A stretch of DNA of 64,000 nt from JANNYA01 sp031422315 (GTDB taxonomy: Bacteria > Pseudomonadota > Gammaproteobacteria > Xanthomonadales > SZUA-5). The stretch spans positions 1 through 64,000 of the forward strand of contig JANOQN010000036.1 in the NCBI GenBank assembly GCA_031422315.1, read 5' to 3'. Within the stretch, counting starts at the first letter, position 1. Every line of letters begins with the position of its first letter. The position numbers and the translations under genes are program-made. Below, one piece after another: positions 52,933 to 61,619 of the stretch. The notes beneath the pieces were generated by a model. It was not told the DNA's origin and searched no databases. It saw only the letters and a program-made list of their open reading frames with translations.

Positions 52933-54780
52933 CTACTGTATTTCAGCTTTAAAAATGCCATCAAGCGTGACTTGCGTGATCGGATGATAGCCTGGGCGCG
53001 CGCGCTGATAAATTTCTCGTGCGCGTGCTGGCTGCTTCTCGAATAGTTTCGTATAAATTGGCACGATCAGTTTACGCCGCCCGATGTTGCTCAAATACGC
53101 GTCAATGGACGGGTCTGCTGCCTTGTAATTGTTCGCTAGCGCTAGCAAGTACCAAGCGTGCGCGACTTCCGAATTGCCGGTGCCGTTGAGCTGGTAGGCT
53201 GCCTGCAGGGCGTCCATTTTGGTTTTGGATTGCGGCTCGGCCTGCAGTGCGCCTAAAAAACGCAGCCATTCTTGGGTCGACCAGGCTTTCGCATTCAGCG
53301 CTGCTGCACTGACTTGGGCTTTGGTAAACGCGCGAATCGCCAAGTCGACTTTGGCGAATAGTGCAGATTCGGCGCTTTTTGCCGTGCTCGGCAAGCCCGG
53401 TTTTTCGACCCATTCCAGCACCTGCGCCATGCTGACTACGCCAGGATTTGGTGTCAGCAAACGCGCATCTAAAAAGCTAAGAAAGTCATCAGTTGTGACG
53501 CTTTTAAAAGCATGCTCATCAAACCAAGATTTAAGGAACGGATCAAAGCGTTCACGCCCAAAGCTTTCTTCTAGCCAGCGCAAAAACCAGTGGCCTTTAT
53601 CATAGGCAATCGCCGACATGCCATCATCAGGATCGCGATTGCTCAGTACCAGCCGAAACTTTTGATCAGCGGCTGGCAATTCTTTAAGCTCTTCAGCTAG
53701 CCCAGTTTCGCTGAGCGCGGTTTCCATGCGCTCGCGCTCGCGGCCATAAATATCTTCAACAATTCGAGACTGCACGTAGGAGGTGAAGCCTTCATTGAGC
53801 CAGAAGCTTTCCCAGGTTGAATTAGTGACTAAATTGCCGGACCAGCTATGCGCCAACTCGTGCGCAATCAGCGATACCAGGCTTTTATCGCCAGCAATAA
53901 ACGTCGGCGTTAAAAACGTCAGGCGCGGATTTTCCATGCCGCCGAAGGGAAAGCTGGGCGGCAACACCAGCATGTCGTAGCGGCCCCAGCGATACGCACC
54001 AAATAGCGATTCGGCGCTATCAATCATGGCTTCGGTATCACTTAGCTCCGCAAACGCGGCCTCAATTCTGCCAGCCTCGGCATACACGCCGGAGCGCGGC
54101 CCGAGTGCGCGAAATTCCAGCTTACCCACCGCCAATGCCAGCAAATAGCTCGGGATCGGTTGCGGCATCGAAAACTGATAGCTGCCACCGGCAATGGCAT
54201 TCGGCGGATTGTTCGCGCTCATACGGGCCAGCAAGTGCGCGGGCGTGCGAATCCGGGCCTGATAGGTAAAACGCACAGCGGGCGTGTCTTGAATCGGCAC
54301 CCAGCTGCGCGCGTGGATGGCTTGGCTTTGGCTAAACAAAAATGGATGCGTTTTATCCAACGTTTGCACAGGCGTCAGCCACTGCAGCCCGCTTGCTTCC
54401 GGCCGGGTTTGATAAACGATGCGAACGCGCTCAGCGGCTTTGGGCAAACTTATGCGCAGCTTTTCGCCGTAGATCGGATGCGTTTTGCTCAGCGAATAGC
54501 GCGTTTTGGTAAAGCGGCCTTCGGCAATCGCATATACGGCTTCAATATCAAGCGCGCGCGCGTCTAGGATCAGCTCACGCACGTTTGGCGCATGCCGCGT
54601 TAACGATAGCTCGGCGAAGCCTTTGAGCCGCTTGGCCTCGAAATCGACATCCAAGTCAAGCCGCACGGCATTGACTGAAACCTCGGAAAAATTCGCGTAA
54701 GAATTAGGGTCTGTTTTAACCGGTGCCGCGATTGCACTGTGGCTGAGCAGCGCAATCGCTAGCGTAAAGATCTTGCTCAT
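52933..54780 (-). CDS. M1 family zinc aminopeptidase (leukotriene A4 hydrolase-like), exported
   Basis: The 615-residue product has a signal peptide (MSKIFTLAIALLSHSAIAAP), so it acts in the periplasm or outside. M1 motifs are FPFGGMENPRLTFLTP and HELAHSW followed by NEGFTSYVQSRI, which supply the zinc ligands and catalytic Glu. A C-terminal armadillo-like domain resembles LTA4H. The start at 54780 follows GGAA; 16 codons upstream in the same frame are not needed. Confidence 0.9.
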   Translation of the reverse strand: MSKIFTLAIALLSHSAIAAPVKTDPNSYANFSEVSVNAVRLDLDVDFEAKRLKGFAELSLTRHAPNVRELILDARALDIEAVYAIAEGRFTKTRYSLSKTHPIYGEKLRISLPKAAERVRIVYQTRPEASGLQWLTPVQTLDKTHPFLFSQSQAIHARSWVPIQDTPAVRFTYQARIRTPAHLLARMSANNPPNAIAGGSYQFSMPQPIPSYLLALAVGKLEFRALGPRSGVYAEAGRIEAAFAELSDTEAMIDSAESLFGAYRWGRYDMLVLPPSFPFGGMENPRLTFLTPTFIAGDKSLVSLIAHELAHSWSGNLVTNSTWESFWLNEGFTSYVQSRIVEDIYGRERERMETALSETGLAEELKELPAADQKFRLVLSNRDPDDGMSAIAYDKGHWFLRWLEESFGRERFDPFLKSWFDEHAFKSVTTDDFLSFLDARLLTPNPGVVSMAQVLEWVEKPGLPSTAKSAESALFAKVDLAIRAFTKAQVSAAALNAKAWSTQEWLRFLGALQAEPQSKTKMDALQAAYQLNGTGNSEVAHAWYLLALANNYKAADPSIDAYLSNIGRRKLIVPIYTKLFEKQPARAREIYQRARPGYHPITQVTLDGIFKAEIQ

Positions 54781-54851
54781 GTTTTGGGTTCCGATAGGCG
54801 AGCGGCTAGTGTAGCGCGTGTTTGACAAGCCCGCCTTTGGCTATGCGCTAG

Positions 54852-56228
54852 CTACCGCGTACCCGCCGTTCTCAACGCCTGCGGCGAAAAATCATCCGCC
54901 GTCAACTGCTGACTAAAATCCGTGCTTTGCTCCAGATTATCCAGGCCTGAGGCAAGGTAGCGCCCGCTCTTCAAATCGTGATGCACTTCGACGGTAGTCC
55001 AAAACAGCGGCTGATCGTAGTAATTAATGCCAGCGGCTTCCGATACGCGCCACAGCGCTTTGGCAGAATCGTAGTGATCAACCGCCATAATCTGCCAGCT
55101 GTCCTCATCTAGATAAAACGTGCGGCGCGCCATTTGGTGCCGGGCACCCGCTTTTAGCGTGGCATCGACTACCCAAACCCGGTGCAGCTCATAGCGAAAT
55201 AGCTCTGGATTTAAATGTCCAGGCCGGACGAAATCGGTGTATTTAATACCGGCCTGATGCGCTTTATAGCTGTTGTAGTTGACGATCATTTCGCGCTTGC
55301 CAACCAGCTTAAAATCATAGCGATCAAGCGCGCCGTTGAACATATCGGTCATATCGTTGCTGCGTAAACCATCCGAGCCGGTGCCCGGATTATCGTAAGC
55401 CACTTGCGGTGCTTTACGAACCCGGCGCTGGCCAGGGTTGTAAATCCAAGCTTGGCGTGGCTGCGCGTTCTGATTCATAGTTTCATGCACCAGCAATACG
55501 TTGCCCGATAAGCGCGGCGGTGATTCAACCGTTTGCAGAAAATAGCCCAGCACGTTATTGATCGATTCGCTGGTCATGCCTTGTTTGTAATACAGCCCAA
55601 AAAATTGCTCGCGAATGCGTACTGGCGTGAAATCACCATTGACTGATGGCGCCACCGAATTTTCCCAGCGCGACACTGAAGCAGTCTTATATTTTAGCTT
55701 GTGGTTCCAGATAACTTCCGCGCCAGTGCTTGGAATTGGAAACGGCGTGCCTTCAGCAATATTCGCCACGCCTGCACCATCGCCAATCATCGTCGCGCGC
55801 GCAGCGTTAGTTTTGGTAGCCGCATAAATTCTGGCCGGGAACGATGCCGAACGCCGCGTCGGATACACGTTGAGCTTGTAAGTGTTCGGGTATTTAGCAA
55901 ACAGCGCCAGCTGGCCAGGGCTGAGCTTATCTTTGTGCTGCGCCAAGTTTGCGCTGGTAATGGTCACCAATAGTTTGTCTGCCGAAAACGGATCTATGTG
56001 CGGCGTGCCCGGCTTATATCCGGCAGGTGCTTTGGTTATGCCGCCTTCCCATTTTGGAATCGTGCCGGCGGCATTGCCGGCCAGTTCCGCGCCCATCGGA
56101 GTCAGGGTGGTGCCGAGCGTGTTGGCTTGCTCGGGCGTTACTTTGGCACACACGCAACAGGCGCTCAAACAGCCGAGCAGTAGCCCAAATGCGTCTTTAA
56201 ATTTCGTTGCTATTCTAATTTTGATCAT
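54852..56228 (-). CDS. DUF1329 outer-membrane lipoprotein-sorting-like protein
   Basis: The 458-residue product starts at the ATG at 56228. It has an N-terminal signal with possible lipobox LSAC, and DUF1329 features: PMGAELAGNAAGTIPKWEGG, GTPFPIPSTGAEVIWNHKL, the YNPGQRRVRKAPQ block and a C-terminal ARRTFYLDEDSWQIMAVDHYD. Family members are beta-sheet (LolA/LolB-like) proteins. In other bacteria they accompany RND exporters and DUF1302; neither is adjacent here. Confidence 0.85.
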   Translation of the reverse strand: MIKIRIATKFKDAFGLLLGCLSACCVCAKVTPEQANTLGTTLTPMGAELAGNAAGTIPKWEGGITKAPAGYKPGTPHIDPFSADKLLVTITSANLAQHKDKLSPGQLALFAKYPNTYKLNVYPTRRSASFPARIYAATKTNAARATMIGDGAGVANIAEGTPFPIPSTGAEVIWNHKLKYKTASVSRWENSVAPSVNGDFTPVRIREQFFGLYYKQGMTSESINNVLGYFLQTVESPPRLSGNVLLVHETMNQNAQPRQAWIYNPGQRRVRKAPQVAYDNPGTGSDGLRSNDMTDMFNGALDRYDFKLVGKREMIVNYNSYKAHQAGIKYTDFVRPGHLNPELFRYELHRVWVVDATLKAGARHQMARRTFYLDEDSWQIMAVDHYDSAKALWRVSEAAGINYYDQPLFWTTVEVHHDLKSGRYLASGLDNLEQSTDFSQQLTADDFSPQALRTAGTR

Positions 56229-56404
56229 GGCATGAATACGGCTGAACGGATCTTCATCATGGCAGAGCAAGCCGCTGGCGTCACGTAAATTTCGTCAAGT
56301 CATCTAGTGTTTGACGCAAGTGGTGATTGGCGGTGATTTGGTAGGGTGATTACGCATGGCCGATGAAACTGTAGGGTTTCAATCTCTCACGCAAGGTGAA
56401 ATTG

Positions 56405-56545
56405 CGTCATCCCCGCGCAGGCGCGGACCCAGTACAGGTGTCAAAATTCGACGCAACTGCAAAGCTGCGAGACTCTTCGTTTTGTACGCCTTTAAGTTGA
56501 TTGCAAGTTCGGCGAGCCTAGGTTCCCGCCTGTGCGCGGACGACG
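56405..56545. repeat. MITE-like element bounded by inverted REP palindromes, copy 2
   Basis: The head CGTCATCCCCGCGCAGGCGC, then ACAGGTGTCA, about 65 bp of filler, AGTTCGGCGAGCCT and the inverted tail ending GGACGACG form the same order and length as copy 1 at 5227-5364. The filler is different. It lies in the otherwise empty 426-bp gap (56229-56654) between the DUF1329 and thioesterase genes. Confidence 0.65.
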
Positions 56546-56654
56546 AAGGCAAACGGGTGGCTCAAAGCAAAATAAATTTGATACATCAGTTTGATCAGCA
56601 TCACAAACTCACACCAGTTGCACAGCCGTGCCCTGCATCGGCTAGACTGCGCGC

Positions 56655-57113
56655 ATGAGCGAACACACCATTCCCAGCAGTACACCCGAACCGCACGCCG
56701 TGCCCAGGCACGCGCGCCCGCGCCTCAAAATCGCGCCGCAGCAAACCGGGTTTTCCTCCCACATCGGGCCTGCGTATGAAATTATGCTGCCGCACGGCAT
56801 GCGCCGCGCATTAGAGCTGGACGCGCGCCACCTCAATCCCGAAGGCGTCGTGCACGGCGGTGTGATCACCAGCTTCGCCGACTTCACTTTGTATCGCACC
56901 ATTGGCGATGAGCTCGGGCACGAGCTACGCTTTGCTACCGTGCAGCTCAACGTGCAGTTTTTAGCGTCCGCCAAATCTGGCCTGTGGCTGTTTGGCGAAG
57001 GCATTGTGCTGCGCCGAACCCGCGATTTGATCTTCGCCAGCGGCGAGCTGTTTACTGACGAGCGCTCGATAGCCGCCGTCAGCGGCATATGGAAATTACT
57101 CGCGCACGCTTGA
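56655..57113 (+). CDS. PaaI-type hotdog thioesterase
   Basis: The 152-residue product has the hotdog fold signature of PaaI acyl-CoA thioesterases: RHLNPEGVVHGGVITSFADFTL, with the catalytic Asp/His neighbourhood, and a beta-strand FATVQLNVQFLASAKSG. A proline- and arginine-rich tail of about 30 residues precedes the domain. The substrate is unknown. It is 24 bp before gluQ on the same strand. Confidence 0.82.
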   Translation: MSEHTIPSSTPEPHAVPRHARPRLKIAPQQTGFSSHIGPAYEIMLPHGMRRALELDARHLNPEGVVHGGVITSFADFTLYRTIGDELGHELRFATVQLNVQFLASAKSGLWLFGEGIVLRRTRDLIFASGELFTDERSIAAVSGIWKLLAHA

Positions 57114-57137
57114 TTACTGTTCGTTTGACCTAGTCTG

Positions 57138-57998
57138 ATGCCAGTTGTCGGCCGCTTCGCTCCATCACCCACCGGGCCACTGCATTTTGGCTCACTGGTA
57201 GCTGCACTCGGCAGCTACCTCAGCGCCAAATCGCAACGCGGCGCATGGCTGCTGCGCATAGAAGATATCGATCCACCGCGCGAGCAGCCGGGCGCGAGTC
57301 AAGCGATTATTGAACTACTCAGCGCCTACCAGCTGTTGCCTGACCGAGCGGTGCAGTTCCAAAGCCAGCAATCTGTCAGGCACGGGCAAATCCTGCAACA
57401 GCTTATCGATTGCGAGCTTGCTTTCGCCTGCCATTGCAGCCGCAGCGAGCTAGGCGGGCAGGTCCATCTAGGCCGCTGCGGCTCAAAAGTAAACGCCGCA
57501 GGCCGCGCACCTAGCTATCGATTTGACATCAAACGAGCCCCCGAACACATCGAATTTGTCGATCAAATCCAAGGCAAGACCGGTGAGAACCTATGGCAAA
57601 GCGCCGGCGATTTCGTGCTCTGGCGCAGCGACGGCCTACCCAGCTACCAGCTCGCCTGCGTAGTCGACGATGCTGATTCCGGCGTAACCGAAGTCGTGCG
57701 CGGGCTGGATTTACTCGATTCCACCGCACGCCAAATCGCGCTGCAACAAGCGCTCAAATTCCCAACGCCCACATACGCACACCTGCCGCTGGTGTTAGGC
57801 GCGGATGGCCAAAAGCTCAGCAAACAAAATCTAGCACCAGCGCTTGACCCACAAGCCGGCCCCAGCCAGCTCAAAGCCGCACTGCAAACGCTAGGACAGG
57901 GCATTCCACAGTCTAGAGTTGAGCGCGAAATCCTAGTCGAAGCGATCGAAAACTGGGAACTCCAGCAGGTACCCCGCGCTGAACGCCTGCGCAAATAA
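57138..57998 (+). CDS. gluQ: Glutamyl-Q tRNA(Asp) synthetase
   Basis: GluQ-RS charges glutamate onto queuosine in tRNA(Asp). The 286-residue product is a truncated GluRS-like catalytic core: GRFAPSPTGPLHFGSLVAAL (HIGH-like), RIEDIDPPR, zinc-ligand cysteines in AFACHCSRSEL and LGRCG, and LVLGADGQKLSKQN (KMSKS-like). There is no anticodon-binding domain, as expected. It is followed by ssrA. Confidence 0.93.
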   Translation: MPVVGRFAPSPTGPLHFGSLVAALGSYLSAKSQRGAWLLRIEDIDPPREQPGASQAIIELLSAYQLLPDRAVQFQSQQSVRHGQILQQLIDCELAFACHCSRSELGGQVHLGRCGSKVNAAGRAPSYRFDIKRAPEHIEFVDQIQGKTGENLWQSAGDFVLWRSDGLPSYQLACVVDDADSGVTEVVRGLDLLDSTARQIALQQALKFPTPTYAHLPLVLGADGQKLSKQNLAPALDPQAGPSQLKAALQTLGQGIPQSRVEREILVEAIENWELQQVPRAERLRK

Positions 57999-58089
57999 AT
58001 CCAGCCGCACAAAAACAAACGCGCACAAATGCGCGCAACTGGGCTAGTCTTGAGCGGTACTAAAGTTTGATGGTTTCACCCAAGTTTCC

Positions 58090-58445
58090 GGGGGCGTATT
58101 GGATTCGACGGGGGTTCAAAAGCTTGAGTGCGTGCCGAGGGTGTCATCTAACCTCGAAAATCTCGGTGGCAAAAGACATAGTCGCAAACGACGAAGTCTA
58201 CTCCTTAGCAGCCTAAGGGCTGCTAACGTGAGCTGGTAGCGTGTCCGTTCGCTATCTACCTCGCGTCACTAAAGACGGAATCGCGAGCCCCGGGGCCTGA
58301 CCGGTGCAGCTAAAGGTTACAGGCTGGTTTTTGGATTGCTCTGTTTGTCGAGAAGCCCAAGAATGAGATTAATAGACAAACTACGCACGTAGATCGCAAG
58401 TCGTAGGGCTTTCGGACAGGGGTTCAACTCCCCTCGCCTCCACCA
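58090..58445 (+). ncRNA. ssrA: Transfer-messenger RNA (tmRNA)
   Basis: tmRNA rescues stalled ribosomes together with SmpB. GGGGGCG at 58090-58096 pairs with CGCCTCC at 58435-58441, followed by encoded ACCA. The classic GGATTCGACGGGG follows the 5' end. A T arm with GGGGTTCAACTCCCC lies near the 3' end. The tag reading frame runs 58184-58216, GCA...TAA, giving ANDEVYSLAA. The 356-nt length is normal. Such 3' ends are common insertion sites for genomic islands. Confidence 0.95.
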
Positions 58446-58451
58446 ATAACG

Positions 58452-58475
58452 AACCCGCCGAAAGGCGGGTTTTTT
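58452..58475 (+). terminator. Intrinsic terminator of ssrA
   Basis: AACCCGCC-gaaa-GGCGGGTT is followed by TTTT; the loop is GAAA. Confidence 0.9.
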
Positions 58476-58815
58476 ATTGGTAGTGGCAGAGTTGAGTCCC
58501 GGCCTGAAAGCAAAGCTTTCAGGCGTTCACCGGCGCACGCGGCATGCCGCGTATGCGCGCCGGTTCGCAAAACGAGGCGGCGATTTTGTTTTGGGTTTTT
58601 GACGTGCACTGCATGTTTTCTTGGCGCTTAAGTTGGTTTTGTCTTTTATCTGAGGTTTTTTGGCGAGATGAAAAAAGCTAGTTCGGAAGCAGGTCGCCTA
58701 AATAGTGTTTTAATTCAATGACTTATTAGCGCGCGTTTTAGTGTCGCTTGGATTTGATAATTGGTAGGCGATTCGGCATTTTAGCCTCAGCAGTCATTCG
58801 CCGGACGACCATCAC
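58476..58815. other. Gap between ssrA and the restriction locus
   Basis: No gene is visible in 340 bp. It contains a hairpin CCTGAAAGC-aaa-GCTTTCAGG at 58503-58523 and an imperfect GC-rich palindrome GGCGC-ACGCGGCATGCCGCG near 58532-58561. I found no second copy of the ssrA 3' end and no integrase here, so an island boundary is not demonstrated. Confidence 0.4.
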
Positions 58816-60273
58816 TCACACACGCAGTCCAACAGCCACATCCCGAAACGCCGCCAAAGCTACTTCGAGATGTTCAATGATTTCTTGCTGCAACACTTCA
58901 GGCGGCGGCAGATCATCCAAATTATCCAGGCTATCGTCTTTGAGCCAGAAGATGTCGAGGCTTGCTTTGTCACGCGCCAAGAGCTCGTCATAGCGAAAGA
59001 ACTTAAAGCGTTCGGTTTCGCGGCGTTCGTGCCGGTTCTCGGGGTTGTAGCATTGAATGAAGTCTTGTAAGTCGTCGAGCTTTAACGTCCGAGTTTTGAG
59101 CGTGAAGTGCTTATTGGTACGCAAGTCATAGAACCAAACGCTTTGGGTGTGAACCTTGCCGTCTTTCGGTTTAGCGTCGAAAAACACCACATTCGCCTTC
59201 ACGCCTTGCGCGTAGAAGATGCCGGTCGGCAGCCGCAGCACGGTGTGCACATCGCAGTTTTCCAGCAGTTTCTTGCGAATTTTTTCGCCTGCGCCGCCTT
59301 CGAATAACACGTTGTCTGGCAGCACTACGGCGGCTTGGCCGGCAATTTTTAGCATGCTGACGATGTGCTGCAAGAAGTTCAGCTGTTTGTTTGACGTGGT
59401 CTCCCAAAAATCCTGGCGCTCGTAGGTCAGCGCTTCTTTGTCTTCCTCGCCTTCTTCATTGGTGAAAGTCATGCTGCTCTTCTTGCCAAACGGCGGATTC
59501 GCCAGCACGTAGTCGAACTTGCGTTTTGGCTCGCTAATTAGCGCATCCGAGCGCTCTACCAACGGCTCACCGTCCAGTTCGCCAATATTGTGCAGGAACA
59601 AATTCATCAAGCACATGCGGCGCGTATTCGGCACGATTTCATTGCCGTAAAACGTCTGGTCGCGCAAAAATTCCTTCTGCGCTTTATTGAGCTTGGCGCC
59701 TGGGCGCGTCAACCAATTGTAAGCACCAAGGAAAAAGCCGCCGGTGCCGCAGGCGGGGTCGCTTATGGTTTTCATGGGCTCGGGGCGCACGCATGCCACC
59801 ATCGCCTCAATGAGCGCGCGTGGCGTGAAGTATTGGCCTGCGCCGCTTTTGGTGTCTTCCGCGTTCTTTTGCAGCAGCCCTTCGTACAGATCGCCCTTGG
59901 TGTCAGCATCCAGGCTGATCCAGTTTTCCGCGTCAATCAATTGTACCAAGCGCGACAGCTTGGCCGGGTCTTGAATCTTGTTTTGTGCCTTGAAGAAAAT
60001 CGCACCCAGCATGCCCGGCTCTTGCCCCAATTTATGCAGGGTGGACAGGTAATGCGCCTCCAGCGGTTCGCCCACCTTGGGCGTCAGGCTGGCCCAGTCA
60101 TAACCCTTGGGAATGTGCGTGTCGCGGTTGTAGGGCTCTTGCGCATATTCGTGCGCCAGCTTCAGGAACAGCAGGTAAGTCAGCTGTTCCAAATAGTCAC
60201 CATAACCCACACCGTCGTCGCGCAAGGTGTGGCAGAAATTCCAGACTTTCTGGACGAGGGTGGAAGTGTTCAT
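58816..60273 (-). CDS. hsdM: Type I restriction-modification system, DNA methyltransferase subunit
   Basis: HsdM methylates adenine at the site chosen by HsdS. The 485-residue product has the HsdM N-terminal helical domain, then GAGQYFTPRALIEAM, the SAM-binding DPACGTGGFFLG (about 172-183) and the N6-adenine motif NPPF (about 259-262). It is nearly full length for the family. The ATG at 60273 is chosen over a preceding TTG. It is the last gene of the locus, separated from fic by 242 bp that contain an operator-like dyad. Confidence 0.93.
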   Translation of the reverse strand: MNTSTLVQKVWNFCHTLRDDGVGYGDYLEQLTYLLFLKLAHEYAQEPYNRDTHIPKGYDWASLTPKVGEPLEAHYLSTLHKLGQEPGMLGAIFFKAQNKIQDPAKLSRLVQLIDAENWISLDADTKGDLYEGLLQKNAEDTKSGAGQYFTPRALIEAMVACVRPEPMKTISDPACGTGGFFLGAYNWLTRPGAKLNKAQKEFLRDQTFYGNEIVPNTRRMCLMNLFLHNIGELDGEPLVERSDALISEPKRKFDYVLANPPFGKKSSMTFTNEEGEEDKEALTYERQDFWETTSNKQLNFLQHIVSMLKIAGQAAVVLPDNVLFEGGAGEKIRKKLLENCDVHTVLRLPTGIFYAQGVKANVVFFDAKPKDGKVHTQSVWFYDLRTNKHFTLKTRTLKLDDLQDFIQCYNPENRHERRETERFKFFRYDELLARDKASLDIFWLKDDSLDNLDDLPPPEVLQQEIIEHLEVALAAFRDVAVGLRV

Positions 60274-60325
60274 CAACTAGCCTTCAAGGGAAATTTTCAA
60301 ATGAGATACCTTTCATTTCCTTGGC

Positions 60326-60495
60326 TTTGTGTATAACAAAACGGGTTTTTTCGGACACAAAGTGATTTGTGTATCACCGGTCGGACTCAAGTTTTGCTGC
60401 CAATTACCAAACGATGTCGAAAGTGCGAGTTTGAGTCCGAGCCACCATACACAAATTAGTTTGTATATGAAATTTGGCAAATTTACATACACAAA
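60326..60495. promoter_or_regulatory. Operator-like nested inverted repeats before hsdM
   Basis: The motif TTTGTGTAT or its complement occurs exactly at 60326-60334, 60366-60374, 60447-60455 and 60487-60495. Two of these sit in palindromes with a 4-nt spacer: ACACAAA-gtga-TTTGTGTAT at 60355-60374 and ATACACAAA-ttag-TTTGTATAT at 60447-60468. A flanking pair CGGACTCAA (60382-60390) and TTGAGTCCG (60431-60439) is centred on the same axis, 60410.5. This strongly suggests repressor binding, possibly by the Fic protein's winged-helix domain; that is inference. Confidence 0.7.
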
Positions 60496-60515
60496 TTACC
60501 GAATTTCGTGCCAAC

Positions 60516-61619
60516 TCATAGAATTTTCCTGCCTTCTGCGCAATTGAGCAGCTCAGAAAAGGCCAGTACCGCAGAGCGGCGACCACTGGGCTCGCGCAGC
60601 ACGCGCAAAATATTGGCTTCGCGAAGTTTGCGCAAAAACGGCAAAGCCGACTGTTTTGGTATTCCTGAGCGCTGCAAAAAATCGCCAGAGCTGAAAATCG
60701 GCCGGTCGAATAGAGTGTCTACTACGGCCATGGCATGTTGTGAGCGGGTCAGCTCGGCAATGCGCCGCTTCATGCTCTCGTACAGCGCCATCATTGCACG
60801 CACCCGTTCGGTATTGTTCAACGCCTGTTGCGTGACAGCCTCCAAAAAGAAAGCAATCCAGCCAGTCCAGTCACCGTCCCGGCTGATCGCTTGTAAACGC
60901 GCGTAATACTCTTCGCGATGTCCTTCCAGATAGTCGCTCAGGTAAAACATCGGGCTGGTCAGCGCGTGCTTTTGACACAGAAACAGCGGGATGAGCAGCC
61001 GACCGATACGACCGTTGCCGTCTTTGAATGGATGGATCAGCTCGAACTGCGCATGCACCACTGCGCACTGCAACAACACATCCACGTCAAGCTCAGCCAG
61101 ATATTTTTCCCATGCCTGCAGATAATCCAGCAGTTGCAACGGCGACGGCGGCACAAAGCTGGCTTGTTCAATCGTGCAACCCGCACTGCCAATCCAGTTT
61201 TGCTCGCGACGAAACTGGCCAGGAGTCTTATTCGCGCCCCGAACGCTGTCCATCAACACCGCATGCATCTGGCGAATCAGACTCAAACTGATCGGACGCT
61301 GCGCAACTTCCTCCGTCGCCAGCGTCAGGGTTTTGCGGTAATTGACGATCTCCTGGATGTCTTTAGTTTTTTCTGGATCGAAATCAATGCCCGCTTCGAA
61401 CTCCAGAACTTCATCTACCGTCGCCTGCGTGCCCTCAATCTTTGACGACAGCACCGCTTCCCGCTGCGTCAATGGCGAAAGCATCACCGCCGGATTCACC
61501 ACGCTTTGCAACAGGCCGTCGTAACGCGCCAGCGCGGCATTGGCTGGGCCAAGTTTGGGCACCAGGCGCGCCCAGTCAAGCTGCGTCAGCGGTAGGGAAT
61601 CGGGGACATAAGGTTTCAT
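60516..61619 (-). CDS. Fic family AMPylase with C-terminal winged helix
   Basis: The 367-residue product has a Fic_N region and the catalytic loop HPFKDGNGR at 196-204, complete for AMP transfer. S58-x-x-x-E62-G63 (SSKIEG) is the (S/T)xxxE(G/N) inhibitory motif placed N-terminal to the Fic core, so it is a class II, self-inhibited Fic. The C-terminal 90 residues look like a winged helix (FSSGDFLQRSGIPKQSALPFLRKL). It overlaps hsdS by ATGA and is thus expressed with the restriction system. The target is unknown. Confidence 0.9.
   Translation of the reverse strand: MKPYVPDSLPLTQLDWARLVPKLGPANAALARYDGLLQSVVNPAVMLSPLTQREAVLSSKIEGTQATVDEVLEFEAGIDFDPEKTKDIQEIVNYRKTLTLATEEVAQRPISLSLIRQMHAVLMDSVRGANKTPGQFRREQNWIGSAGCTIEQASFVPPSPLQLLDYLQAWEKYLAELDVDVLLQCAVVHAQFELIHPFKDGNGRIGRLLIPLFLCQKHALTSPMFYLSDYLEGHREEYYARLQAISRDGDWTGWIAFFLEAVTQQALNNTERVRAMMALYESMKRRIAELTRSQHAMAVVDTLFDRPIFSSGDFLQRSGIPKQSALPFLRKLREANILRVLREPSGRRSAVLAFSELLNCAEGRKIL

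Noticed and set aside
58503..58561. Attachment site of an island
   Set aside because: The hairpins do not repeat the ssrA 3' end, and no integrase is visible.
60516..61619. Fic as the toxin of a toxin-antitoxin pair
   Set aside because: The inhibitory helix motif is in the same polypeptide (class II), and no small antitoxin gene is next to it.
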